NCBI GenBank assembly: GCA_937901285.1
Contig: CALCHI010000240.1
Coordinates: 1 to 50,999, forward strand
Length of the DNA stretch: 50,999 bases
Direction of reading: 5' to 3'
Source of the DNA: UBA8437 sp003445035
Lineage (GTDB): Bacteria; Planctomycetota; Planctomycetia; Planctomycetales; Planctomycetaceae
Shown one piece after another: positions 34,573 through 42,845 of this stretch; position 1 is the first letter of the stretch, and the number at the start of each line of letters is the position of its first letter. A program made the translations under genes and the position numbers. The notes beneath the pieces were generated by a model. It was not told the DNA's origin and made no database searches. It worked only from the letters and a program-made list of their open reading frames with translations.

Positions 34573-35843
34573 CGGCCCGGCTCGATCGTGATCCGGTGCA
34601 GGACCTTGGTTTTCAGACGGTCGATCTCGGCCTCCTGGATCGCCACCAGCTTCTCGAACTCGGCCACCTCCTTGGCGTTGTTTCCCTGTTCCCGCTTGCG
34701 GAAACCGAAGAGGTAGGTGGTGTTCTGGGGTCGCCAGCGGTGAAAGTAGAGGCGGTTCTTGGCGATCACGGCCCGTCGCAGTGCGGCGTGTTCGTCCCCG
34801 GGCTCGCCCAACTGTGGGGCGATGCCGGCTGCGAATTCTTCGGCGGTATGGTCTCCGAAGTTGTCATCGTCGATTCGCAGGGTGTAGCGGCCCCTGCGGA
34901 GACCGTGGACCTGGAGGACAAACGGGCCGATGCGGGACGAGAACTCGAGTCGCCGCTTCCGGTAGCTGGCACCGCCGGTGGCCAGTGGGCCGGTCACCTG
35001 TGGCGGCTGTCCCCGTTTCAGTTGCACGGCCAGGGTGGAAGTCGGGAACAACTGGGCGAGGACGCCCCGGGTGGCCACCCGGTATCCCTCCGAATTCAGT
35101 GCCCGACCGTCAACGGTGAACAGCAGCCGGAACTGCCGGCGTGGCTTGTCCCAGAGTTTCTGGAACGGGGCGTTGAGATCGAGGTGGGCGTGGCCGTCCC
35201 CGAGAGCGAAGTTGGCCAGGGCCGTGTTGTATCGGTCAATCTGTCGGTTTCGCTCGGTGGGGACGTCGAGATCCGAGCGAATGAACGTCGACGTGACCGG
35301 AACGGCGGTGTTGAGCCGTCTGAGGCCGGGTCGTTGTTGCGGCGGGATCGAGAGGATGACCACACGGGCCTTGGGAGCGCTTCGGGATCTGAGATCCGAG
35401 ATCAGCTTCCGGTACTGGGCAAGGAATTCCTGGATCCTCGCGTCCCCTCCGAATGACGCGTTGCTGCCGTAACCCAGCACCAGCACGGTCGGTTTGAGCC
35501 GTGCAACGTGGTCGAGCATCCGCTGGTAACCCTTGGCGGGAGGATCAAAGATGCCCCGCGATTCGGCACGCACCGTGTCACCGCTCCAGCCGAGGTTACG
35601 GAACGTCAATCGGATGCCGGCCAGGCGGGCGACGATTGCGGTTTCGAGGTGACCGAACGCCTGGGCCCGTTCGACCAGTGTGTTTCCGACCATCACGACG
35701 CGATCGCCGTCCTGGAACTGAAAGTCGACCGTGGCGGGCGGAGCTGGCGGTGGTGGTGCTGCCGACACGGGAAGACCCGCCAGCAGAGCCACGAGCAGAA
35801 TGTGGGCTTTTCGGACAAAAGGGGGCTTATTGGAGTGATTCAT
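34569..35843 (-). CDS. Exported SGNH/GDSL-like protein with altered catalytic residues
   Basis: ATG 35843 (MNHSNKPP) opens a signal peptide (HILLVALLAGLPVSAAP); total length 424 residues. The SGNH fold is visible in VVMVGNTLVERAQAFGHLETAI, LTFRNLGWSGDTVRA and PTVLVLGYGSNASFGG. Two usual catalytic positions look changed: the GDS Ser position reads Thr55 (GNT), and the block V D-x-x-H reads DGRA near residue 245 (VDGRALNSEGYRV), so the His is missing. The C-terminal part after about 270 carries a beta domain (PFVLQVHGLRRGRYTLRIDDDNF) and a final helix. Its stop overlaps the start of the dehydrogenase gene (ATGA). It may be a carbohydrate-binding or inactive esterase-like partner. Confidence 0.85.
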   Translation of the reverse strand: MNHSNKPPFVRKAHILLVALLAGLPVSAAPPPPAPPATVDFQFQDGDRVVMVGNTLVERAQAFGHLETAIVARLAGIRLTFRNLGWSGDTVRAESRGIFDPPAKGYQRMLDHVARLKPTVLVLGYGSNASFGGDARIQEFLAQYRKLISDLRSRSAPKARVVILSIPPQQRPGLRRLNTAVPVTSTFIRSDLDVPTERNRQIDRYNTALANFALGDGHAHLDLNAPFQKLWDKPRRQFRLLFTVDGRALNSEGYRVATRGVLAQLFPTSTLAVQLKRGQPPQVTGPLATGGASYRKRRLEFSSRIGPFVLQVHGLRRGRYTLRIDDDNFGDHTAEEFAAGIAPQLGEPGDEHAALRRAVIAKNRLYFHRWRPQNTTYLFGFRKREQGNNAKEVAEFEKLVAIQEAEIDRLKTKVLHRITIEPGR

Positions 35844-35872
35844 GGCAGCATCGTATCGGGGCAATCATCTGA

Positions 35873-35902
35873 TTGACAGTGCCGAGGAAACGAGGCTATA
35901 GT
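35873..35902 (+). promoter_or_regulatory. Sigma-70-like promoter for DUF1501 gene at 36038
   Basis: TTGACA (35873-35878) and TATAGT (35897-35902) are separated by 18 bases. This is one of the two best matches to the housekeeping consensus seen in the window. It lies between divergent genes and points to the plus-strand DUF1501 gene, giving a 5' leader of about 130 bases that ends with a strong AAAGGAGAGG ribosome site. Confidence 0.6.
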
Positions 35903-36037
35903 AAGCTCGAAATGGTACATGTGCCGATACTCTGAACTGTCAGGGGAGCGGCAGGACGGTTCGTGCGTGGTGCCCTGCATTGTGGAGGGTGCCGGCCGGG
36001 CGTCGTAAAGTTAGGATTGCGTCAAAGGAGAGGTCCG

Positions 36038-37501
36038 ATGCTGGGAATTACCGGACATAACGGCCGAGACCTGTGCGACGGAATATCGCGTCGCGACATT
36101 CTCAAGGTTGGCGGCACCGCCGCCTTTGGCCTGAGCTTGCCCGAGATGCTGAGGTTGCAGGAAGCCACTGCGGCCGAGGACGCCCGTTACGGTGGTGCCG
36201 GCTTCGGCAAGGCCAAGCACGTGATCATGCTTTACCTGCAGGGTGGTCCGAGTCACCTCGACCTGTGGGACCCCAAGCCGAACGTTCCGGACAACGTCAA
36301 GAGTGTCTTCAAGCCGATCGACACCAAGTTGCCCGGCGTGCAGTTCACCGAGAACATGCCGAACCTGGCGAAGGTCAACGACAAGTTCACGATGATCCGG
36401 TCGATGAGCTACACGCCGATCGGGTTGTTCAACCACACCGCTGCGATCTACATGATGCTGACCGGCTACACGGCCGATAAGGTCTCGCCCTCGGGTCAGC
36501 TCGAGCCGCCCAGCCCGAAGGACTTCCCCAACTTCGGCTGCAACATCACCAAGCTGCGTCCGACGACAGTTCCGATGCTGCCCTACGTGATGATGCCGCG
36601 TCCGTTGCAGGAGAGTTCGGTGATCGGCAAGGCTGGCACCGCCGGATTCCTGGGCCGGGCCTTTGACCCGTACTACCTCTACCCGTCCGGCGGCGACATG
36701 GACATGGCCAAGATGGATCGGATCAACGTCGATGATCTGAAGCTGCGGAAGGAAGTGCCCCTGGCACGGCTGCAGCGTCGCGCGTCGTTGCGTGACAAGA
36801 TCAACGCCGGCCTGGGCGAACTGGACGTTGCTGTCCAGAAGTTTGCTCTCAACGAGTACTACGAAAAAGCTCTGAGCCTGGTGCTTTCGGGGCGGGCCCG
36901 CGACGCGTTCAACCTGGGCGCGGAGAAGAAAGAGGTCCGTGAGCGTTACGGCAAGAACACGTTCGGCCAGAGTTGCCTGCTGGCCCGTCGGCTGGTCGAA
37001 GCCGGCACCCGGGTCGTCGAGGTCAACTGGCCCAAGGTTGCCAACTCCGACAACCATTCATGGGATGTTCATGTGGGACTGTCCAAGCGGATGAAGACCC
37101 AGAACAGCCCCATGCTCGATTCGGGCCTTTCGGCCCTGATCGGAGATCTCGACGAGCGAGGCCTGCTCGACGAGACGCTCGTGATCGCTGTGGGCGAATT
37201 CGGCCGCAGTCCCAAGCGGGGGGTTTCCACCTCGGGCAACACGAACTCCAACGACGGGCGCGACCACTGGCCCTACTGCTACACCGCCGTGATGGCCGGT
37301 GCGGGTGTGAAGCGCGGCTTTGTCTACGGCAAGAGCGACAAGACGGCTTCGGCACCGGTCGAGAACCCGGTGCATCCCAGGGAGTTGCTGGCGACGATCT
37401 ACCACAGCGTCGGGATCAACCCCCACACGATCGTCTACAACCACCTCAACCAGCCTCGCGACCTGGTCAAGGCCGATGCGTTGACCGGGATCCTCTCTTA
37501 G
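36038..37501 (+). CDS. DUF1501 protein with twin-arginine signal
   Basis: ATG 36038 (MLGITGHNGRDLCDG) follows AAAGGAGAGG at good spacing and gives 487 residues; the open frame starts earlier but lacks a ribosome site there. The twin-arginine signal is ISRRDILKVGGTAAFGLSL. DUF1501 motifs are HVIMLYLQGGPSHLDLWDPKP, LPGVQFTENMPNLAKV, FTMIRSMSYTP, FGQSCLLARRLVEAGTRVVEV, LLDETLVIAVGEFGRSP and GRDHWPYCYTAVMAGAG. The protein is exported folded; its reaction is not established for the family. The ribosome site, promoter and terminator around it mark a well expressed single-gene unit. Confidence 0.95.
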   Translation: MLGITGHNGRDLCDGISRRDILKVGGTAAFGLSLPEMLRLQEATAAEDARYGGAGFGKAKHVIMLYLQGGPSHLDLWDPKPNVPDNVKSVFKPIDTKLPGVQFTENMPNLAKVNDKFTMIRSMSYTPIGLFNHTAAIYMMLTGYTADKVSPSGQLEPPSPKDFPNFGCNITKLRPTTVPMLPYVMMPRPLQESSVIGKAGTAGFLGRAFDPYYLYPSGGDMDMAKMDRINVDDLKLRKEVPLARLQRRASLRDKINAGLGELDVAVQKFALNEYYEKALSLVLSGRARDAFNLGAEKKEVRERYGKNTFGQSCLLARRLVEAGTRVVEVNWPKVANSDNHSWDVHVGLSKRMKTQNSPMLDSGLSALIGDLDERGLLDETLVIAVGEFGRSPKRGVSTSGNTNSNDGRDHWPYCYTAVMAGAGVKRGFVYGKSDKTASAPVENPVHPRELLATIYHSVGINPHTIVYNHLNQPRDLVKADALTGILS

Positions 37502-37523
37502 GGGAACTGTCTGAAGCACACCG

Positions 37524-37563
37524 GGGGCCGGACACGCCACGTGCGAGTCCGGCCCCTTTTTTT
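37524..37563 (+). terminator. Intrinsic terminator after DUF1501 gene
   Basis: A perfect 10-bp stem (GGGGCCGGAC at 37524-37533 and GTCCGGCCCC at 37547-37556) with a 13-base loop is followed by seven T. It ends transcription of the gene at 36038, 23 bases after its stop. The minus-strand flank has no T-run, so it acts mainly in the plus direction, just before the convergent flavoenzyme gene. Confidence 0.9.
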
Positions 37564-37570
37564 GTGCGCG

Positions 37571-38944
37571 TTACAGCACCTTCCCGGGGTTCATGATCCG
37601 CAGCGGATCCAGCGCGTCCTTGATCGCTCGCATCACCGCGACGCCGGGACCGTGTTCGCGTTCCAGCAGGTGCCGCTTGCCGAGGCCGATCCCGTGCTCG
37701 CCCGACGTCGTGCCCTCCAGTTCCAGGGCGTGTTCGGCGATCCGGTCGCTGATCTTCTGCACCTCGGCCAATTCGTCGGCGTCCCCGGGCCGGATCGGGA
37801 ACACGACGTGGAAATTGCCGTCGCCGACGTGACCGAAAAGCGGTGAGGGCACGCTGCAGCCCTCGAGTTCCCGTCGTGTCCTGGCGATCGCCTCGGCCAG
37901 TGCCGTCACCGGAACGCAGACGTCGGTCACGTAGCCGGTGCTGCCCTCCCGGAGTCCCAGGGTCGCGTAATACCCGTCGTGTCGGGCTTGCCACAGCCGG
38001 TTCCGTTCGGCTTCGTCGGTCGCCCAGCGGAAGTCCGACCCGCCGTGCCCGGCGGTGATCGTCTCGACCGCACCGGACTGTTCGACCACCGACGCCTCGG
38101 ATCCGTGGAACTCGAAGAACACGGTCGGTTGGACGGCGTTGCCGAGTCCCGAGTAGCGATTGACGGCCTCGATCTGCACCGCGTCGAGCAACTCCATCCG
38201 GGCCAGGGGGATCCCCGCGACCAGGCAGTCGATGACCGCCTCGACGGCCTGCTCGATCGTGTCGAATCCGCAGACGGCCGAGGAGATGGCTTCGGGGACG
38301 GGAGCCAGTCGGAGCGTGACTTCGGTGATCACCCCGAGGGTTCCCTCGGAGCCGACCAGAAGTGCCGTCAGGTCGTAGCCGGCGGCCGTCTTTCGGGCCC
38401 GCCCCGCGGTGCGGACGACCGACCCGTCGGCCATCACGGCCTCGACCGACAGCACGCGGTCACGCATCGTGCCGTAGCGGACGGCGTTGGAGCCCGAAGC
38501 CGATGTCGCGGCCATCCCGCCGAGACTGGCATCGGCGCCGGGATCGACAGGGAAGAAGACGTTGGTTTTCGAGTCGGACAGGTGCCGGTTGAGTTGTTCG
38601 CGGGTGACTCCGGCCTGGACGGTGGCGTCCATGTCGCGGGGGTGGACCGAGACGATTCGGTCCATGCGGCCGGTGTCCACGCACAATCCGCCAGTGACCG
38701 CCACCACCCCGCCTTCGACGGCCGTGCCGGTTCCGAAGGGGATCAGGGGCACTCGATGGCGGCGGCAGGCGTTGACGGCCATCACCACCTCGTCGGTCGT
38801 CAATGGCCAGCAGACGGCCTGGGGCGGGCAAGGTTCGTGGTGAGAGACATCGGCCGCGTGCTCGTGGCGATCGGCCTCGGAGGTCGAGATCCGTTCACCG
38901 AAGTGGTCGGACAGCGTTCCAAGGACGTCGTTGATGTCGGGCAT
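37571..38944 (-). CDS. FAD-linked oxidase, D-lactate dehydrogenase/GlcD family
   Basis: ATG 38944 (MPDINDVLG) gives 457 residues, the usual size of the family; the upstream extension is Arg-rich and unlikely to be translated. The N-terminal FAD-binding part (PCMH fold) shows HHEPCPPQAVCWPLTTDEVV, VPLIPFGTGTAVEGGVV, VDPGADASLGGMAATSASGSNAVRYG and LLVGSEGTLGVITEVTLRL. The C-terminal part shows PSPLFGHVGDGNFHVVF, EGTTSGEHGIGLGKRHLL and ends LDPLRIMNPGKVL, typical of D-2-hydroxyacid dehydrogenases (D-lactate or glycolate). The absence of a signal or membrane segment suggests a cytosolic or peripheral enzyme. Exact substrate unknown. No GlcE or GlcF partner lies adjacent. Confidence 0.93.
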   Translation of the reverse strand: MPDINDVLGTLSDHFGERISTSEADRHEHAADVSHHEPCPPQAVCWPLTTDEVVMAVNACRRHRVPLIPFGTGTAVEGGVVAVTGGLCVDTGRMDRIVSVHPRDMDATVQAGVTREQLNRHLSDSKTNVFFPVDPGADASLGGMAATSASGSNAVRYGTMRDRVLSVEAVMADGSVVRTAGRARKTAAGYDLTALLVGSEGTLGVITEVTLRLAPVPEAISSAVCGFDTIEQAVEAVIDCLVAGIPLARMELLDAVQIEAVNRYSGLGNAVQPTVFFEFHGSEASVVEQSGAVETITAGHGGSDFRWATDEAERNRLWQARHDGYYATLGLREGSTGYVTDVCVPVTALAEAIARTRRELEGCSVPSPLFGHVGDGNFHVVFPIRPGDADELAEVQKISDRIAEHALELEGTTSGEHGIGLGKRHLLEREHGPGVAVMRAIKDALDPLRIMNPGKVL

Positions 38945-39283
38945 TTCGGTCACGGTTCTGTCCGTTTTCCGGAGATTGGGCGGACCTCCTGATCCGCGTC
39001 CCTCCACCGACCCCATTCTGGCGGATCGACGCCGCGGCGTCATCACAGCCACCCTCTACCGCAGTCCGAATCGGCTGGTCTGCGGAATCCTCACAACGCG
39101 ATCACCGGGGTCATCCAATCCCTACAACCGGACGTTTGACGAGGACCTTGCGGATTCTGGCGGCCGTGAGGACTGGTGGCATCTTGCGTTTGGTATCGGA
39201 GAGACGGGATGATGAAGTTATCGGATTCCGCCGCCGCGGGCCGCTCGTCTCCGGCGGCGATACCAGATTGGAGTGCTCCATCC
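38945..39283. other. Divergent intergenic region, 339 bp
   Basis: The gap separates the flavoenzyme start (38944, minus) from the repeat protein start (39284, plus). I see no clear promoter pair. At 39209 an in-frame ATGATG with GGAGAG upstream could extend the repeat protein by 25 residues. A GC-rich inverted repeat (CCGCCG at about 39228 and CGGCGG at about 39252) lies just before the chosen start and might affect translation. No RNA gene seen. Confidence 0.4.
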
Positions 39284-40438
39284 ATGATGAAACGAATCAT
39301 CTCCCTGCCGATGTTGGTTGTCCTGGCAAGCACGGTCCTGTTTTCCGGGTACACGGTTGCCGACGACAAGCCCGCCGTGAAGGCCGGGCAGACGGTGGCC
39401 AAGCCCTACGATCCGGCCGTCAAGCGGGTCACCTCGTGCGCGAGGCCACTGGTTCACTGCTCGCGTCCGGGCAGCCCGTCGACCGCCTACATGCTGCAGC
39501 CGGTCACCTACATGAAGACTGTCGTTGAGACGGTTTACGAGCCGGCCCAGGTCAAGGTGCCGCGTACCGTGTACGAGACGGTCTATGTCAACGAGGAGGT
39601 GGAGCTGTTCCGGGTGGTTTGTGAAACCGAGATGCGTGAGCAGCAGTACCAGGTTTGTCGGACGGTGACCGAGACGAATGAGCGGGAGATCACCCAGACG
39701 ATCCGCGAGCCGAAATGGGTGACCGTTGACAAGAAGTTCGAGTACCAGGAGCGGAAGTTGGTGCGGGAGACCTCCGAACGGGAGATTCGCCGGAAGACCT
39801 ACAAGCCGGTGACCGAGGAAGTGACCCGGACGGTTTGCGTTCGCAAGACCGAACCGGTGACCGAGAAACGGACGGTGACCGAGGATCGGGGTCGGTGGGT
39901 CCGTCGACCGGTTTACCACCGTGGCCCGTTGCTGCCGGGGCTGGGACCCAAGCCGTGTGGTCAACTGGGACTCCGCTGGACCCCGGCGGGGTTCCGCTCG
40001 TCGCGTCTCCAGTGGTGTCCCAACCCGGTGACTCGGGAGGTGACCTGCACCCGATACGTGACGCGAGTCGAGACCAAGCAGGTGCCGGTGATGGTGCAGC
40101 GGATGGAGATCGGCGAGGAAGTCAAGAAGGTGCCGGTCGAGACGTGCCGCTGGGTGGTCGAGACCAAAACCCGCACGGTGCCGGTGCGACAGTTGACGTA
40201 CGAGACCCGTACGGTGACCCGCAAGGTGCCGGTGACGATCAGCAAGGTGGTGACCGAGACCCGGACGCGGCAGGTGCCGGTGCGTGTGACCCGGCGTGTG
40301 CCCTACACGGTCACCCGGCGTGTGGCTCGACAAGTGTCCCGCCAGATCGAGGTGACCTGCACAAAGATGGTGCCCCGTTACGTGGAACGCCAGGTGCCGT
40401 GCACGACCCGGGAACTGGTTCCGGTGGTGGTCGAGTAG
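39284..40438 (+). CDS. Secreted protein with YTV/VPV-type repeats
   Basis: ATG 39284 (MMKRIISLP) has GGAG 10 bases upstream and opens a signal peptide (LPMLVVLASTVLFSGYTVA); 384 residues in all. The mature part is almost wholly built from short alternating-strand units with V/Y-x-V and R/K/E-T, such as VETVYEPAQVKVPRTVYETVYV, REVTCTRYVTRVETKQVPV, VETKTRTVPVRQLTYETRTV and RVTRRVPYTVTRRVARQVS. A 35-residue break rich in Gly/Pro/Trp (about residues 208-245) divides two repeat blocks. Several Cys residues recur at similar places. Similar repeat proteins are known from planctomycete cell walls (YTV-type). A surface-structural role is likely; no enzymatic motif exists. Confidence 0.88.
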   Translation: MMKRIISLPMLVVLASTVLFSGYTVADDKPAVKAGQTVAKPYDPAVKRVTSCARPLVHCSRPGSPSTAYMLQPVTYMKTVVETVYEPAQVKVPRTVYETVYVNEEVELFRVVCETEMREQQYQVCRTVTETNEREITQTIREPKWVTVDKKFEYQERKLVRETSEREIRRKTYKPVTEEVTRTVCVRKTEPVTEKRTVTEDRGRWVRRPVYHRGPLLPGLGPKPCGQLGLRWTPAGFRSSRLQWCPNPVTREVTCTRYVTRVETKQVPVMVQRMEIGEEVKKVPVETCRWVVETKTRTVPVRQLTYETRTVTRKVPVTISKVVTETRTRQVPVRVTRRVPYTVTRRVARQVSRQIEVTCTKMVPRYVERQVPCTTRELVPVVVE

Positions 40439-40451
40439 AGGGGCGCCCGCG

Positions 40452-40481
40452 TTGACACTCTTTCGGGCTTTCCCCTATCAT
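40452..40481 (+). promoter_or_regulatory. Sigma-70-like promoter for thioredoxin gene
   Basis: TTGACA (40452-40457) and TATCAT (40476-40481) are 18 bases apart and lie 54 bases upstream of the thioredoxin ATG. Both boxes are near consensus. It would also serve the coiled-coil gene at 40907, which follows trxA after 42 bases without a terminator. Confidence 0.6.
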
Positions 40482-40534
40482 CCCGCCACAACTGAGGACC
40501 CGACTCCGCGACCGCAACCCGAGGGACGGCACCG

Positions 40535-40864
40535 ATGGCAGAGAACATCCTGGACGTCACCAACGAGAACTTTCAGACCGAGGTGCTGGACAGTTCCTCC
40601 CCGGTTCTGCTCGATTTCTGGGCGCCCTGGTGTGGCCCCTGCCGGATGTTGACCCCGGTGGTCGAGGAGCTGGCGTCCGATTACGAGGGGCGTGCCACGG
40701 TGGCCAAGCTGAACGTCGACGAGGCCAGCGACGTCGCTCAGAAATACAACGTGGGCAGTATCCCGACCGTCCTCATCTTCAAGGGTGGTGAGGTTGTCTG
40801 GAGTTACACCGGCGTGGCGGAGAAGGCCAAGTTCGTGGAGGTGCTGGATCAGCATCTCGATTGA
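40535..40864 (+). CDS. trxA: Thioredoxin
   Basis: The 109-residue protein is a full-length thioredoxin. The active site WCGPC has Cys33 and Cys36, the buried Asp27 is in LLDFWAPW, and the cis-proline loop is GSIPTVLIF near 74-82. It reduces protein disulphides in the cytosol with NADPH via thioredoxin reductase, which is not in the window. A promoter (40452-40481) lies just upstream. The downstream gene, a large coiled-coil protein, may be co-transcribed. Confidence 0.97.
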   Translation: MAENILDVTNENFQTEVLDSSSPVLLDFWAPWCGPCRMLTPVVEELASDYEGRATVAKLNVDEASDVAQKYNVGSIPTVLIFKGGEVVWSYTGVAEKAKFVEVLDQHLD

Positions 40865-40906
40865 GCTGTCCCCGTGGCGGTTGTGACCTGGGAAAGGACT
40901 CCCACG

Positions 40907-42739
40907 ATGAGCGAACCGGCCTCTGTGCCCGAACCGGATTCCCGTGCCGATGGTGGGCACGGTTCCGGCCCGCAGGGTCCCTCGCCAATCGCCGATTGGC
41001 CCGGGGCGGACGTGCCGACGAGTGTTCCCGAAACGGTTTCGGTCTCCCGAGAGGGATTCGCACCGCAACCGGGGCCGGGTGCAGCGGAATCCCCCGAAAA
41101 CGACGATGTGGAGAACGCAAAGAACCAGAAGTTGCTGGCGCAGGCCAGCCAGATCGCCGGCGACCTGCAGACCCAGGTCGATGAGCTCGATCGCCGCGAA
41201 AACAGCCTCAACTCCCAGCACGCCCAGCTCGACCAGGAACGCCGTTCGGCTCGACTCTCGGCCGACCAGCAACGGCAGGCCCTGGAGGACCAGACCGAAG
41301 AACTGGGCGAGCGGCAGCAGCAGGCCGACCAGCGGTCTGCCGAGATGGACGAGCGTGCCCTGGAGCTGTCGTCGGCTGAAGCTGAGGTCGAGGTGGCTCG
41401 CGAGGAACTGTCGAGGCGACGTGAATCGCTGTCAGCTGATGTCCAGTCCGAACTGGATGCCGACCGCCGGAGGCTGGAGGAGACCGAAGCGGATCTCAAG
41501 TCACGGGCCGCCAACCTCGAAGCCGAGCACGCCGCTCGCCTGGAACAACTCGAAGAAGATTTTGCCCGACGGACCGCAGAACTCCGCGGCGAACTGACAC
41601 ACCAGTTGATGAGTGGTGAGCTCCGGGCCGAACGCAAGCAACTGGATCGTGATCGGGAGGAGTGGAAGCGGCAGCGGGACAGCCAGGGCCTGGAACTGAA
41701 GCGGGGCCAGGTCGGGCACGATCAGGAGGTGCAGAAGTTCGAGGCCGAACAGTCCGAACGGGAGACGAACCAGACCCATGAACTGGAATTGACCCGCAAG
41801 CGGCAGGAACGAGAACTCGACGACGCTCGTCAGGCGTTTGCGGCTGAACAGGAGTCGATTCGTTCTGAGACTCAGCAGGAACGGGCGTTGATGGAGAACC
41901 GGCATTTGTTCCAGCAGGAACATCTCGCCAAAGCTCGCAGCATGCTGGAGGTCGACCAGGCGTCTTTCCGTCAAGAGATGCAACGGCAGCGGACCGACCT
42001 CGTCCACCGTATCGAGATGCTGGATGCTCTTCGGCACCAGTTGGCCCATTGTCGTCGCCTGCTCGATGACCGCGAATCGCTGCTCGAACGGGGCCTGCAG
42101 GGCCTGGAACGCAAGACCCGTGCCACCGAAGCATCACTCAAGCAGCACGAGCAACGGCTGGCGACCGCTCGAGAGAACTGGCAGGCGAAGCGTGAGGAGC
42201 AACGTGAAGAGGTGGCGGCGTTGCGCGAACACCTGAGATCCGAATCGCAGTCACTGCAGGATCGCAAGCAGCGGATAGAGACGCTCCGCGAGGAACTCGA
42301 GGGGAGTCACCGTGAGAGCCTCGAGTTGAGGTTGGCGGTCGAGGAGTCGATGGCGACGATGCGGGAGGAGCAGGGTGAGGCTGTCGACGAGCAGGCCGTG
42401 GTCCGGCTCGAAACCGCCCGCGAGGCTGTCGCCGAACACTACAGCCAGATGCGTGAGACGCTGGTGACCCAGCGAGCCGATCTTGAGGCCGCGCAGAAAC
42501 AACTTGCCGCCCAGGTCGCTCAACAGCAGAAGATCTACGCCGATCACGGCGAGCGGTTGACGGAACGTGATCGGGACCTGCATGCCAGGGAGGAGGAACT
42601 CGGGCGGCAGGCCGCCGAGTTGCCCGATGGAGAGACACGCTGGCAGCAGATGCAGACCCGTTGGACCGCCGAGAAGCAGCAGGCCGAGACGATCATCCGT
42701 GACCTGCTGAAGCAGCTCGGGGAAACCCCGGCGGCGTAG
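40907..42739 (+). CDS. Large coiled-coil protein
   Basis: ATG 40907 (MSEPASVPEP), with AAAGGA upstream, gives 610 residues. The first 65 residues are Pro/Gly/Ser-rich and disordered. From about residue 65 to 600 the chain is a near-continuous coiled coil rich in Glu, Arg, Gln, Leu and Ala (QASQIAGDLQTQVDELDRRE, RRESLSADVQSELDADRRRL, ELTRKRQERELDDARQAF). There is no signal peptide, membrane segment or ATPase motif, so it is not a true SMC or Rad50 protein despite similar composition. A cytosolic filament or scaffold is likely. It follows trxA by 42 bases. Confidence 0.88.
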   Translation: MSEPASVPEPDSRADGGHGSGPQGPSPIADWPGADVPTSVPETVSVSREGFAPQPGPGAAESPENDDVENAKNQKLLAQASQIAGDLQTQVDELDRRENSLNSQHAQLDQERRSARLSADQQRQALEDQTEELGERQQQADQRSAEMDERALELSSAEAEVEVAREELSRRRESLSADVQSELDADRRRLEETEADLKSRAANLEAEHAARLEQLEEDFARRTAELRGELTHQLMSGELRAERKQLDRDREEWKRQRDSQGLELKRGQVGHDQEVQKFEAEQSERETNQTHELELTRKRQERELDDARQAFAAEQESIRSETQQERALMENRHLFQQEHLAKARSMLEVDQASFRQEMQRQRTDLVHRIEMLDALRHQLAHCRRLLDDRESLLERGLQGLERKTRATEASLKQHEQRLATARENWQAKREEQREEVAALREHLRSESQSLQDRKQRIETLREELEGSHRESLELRLAVEESMATMREEQGEAVDEQAVVRLETAREAVAEHYSQMRETLVTQRADLEAAQKQLAAQVAQQQKIYADHGERLTERDRDLHAREEELGRQAAELPDGETRWQQMQTRWTAEKQQAETIIRDLLKQLGETPAA

Positions 42740-42845
42740 GCCGGTTTCCTGCGTTGCCGCCGGTCACCCGCTGCGGGTAGAACCGTATGTCCGCCCCGCC
42801 TCCTGTTGCGGTGCCACGAGTTCTCCATTTCACGAGTCAGCCACC

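Noticed and set aside
40907..42739. SMC/Rad50-type ATPase
   Set aside because: There is no Walker A, signature or Walker B motif; similarity would come from coiled-coil composition only.
42766..42778. Hairpin ACCCG-CTG-CGGGT after the coiled-coil gene
   Set aside because: Short stem without a T-run; expected often by chance at this GC content.
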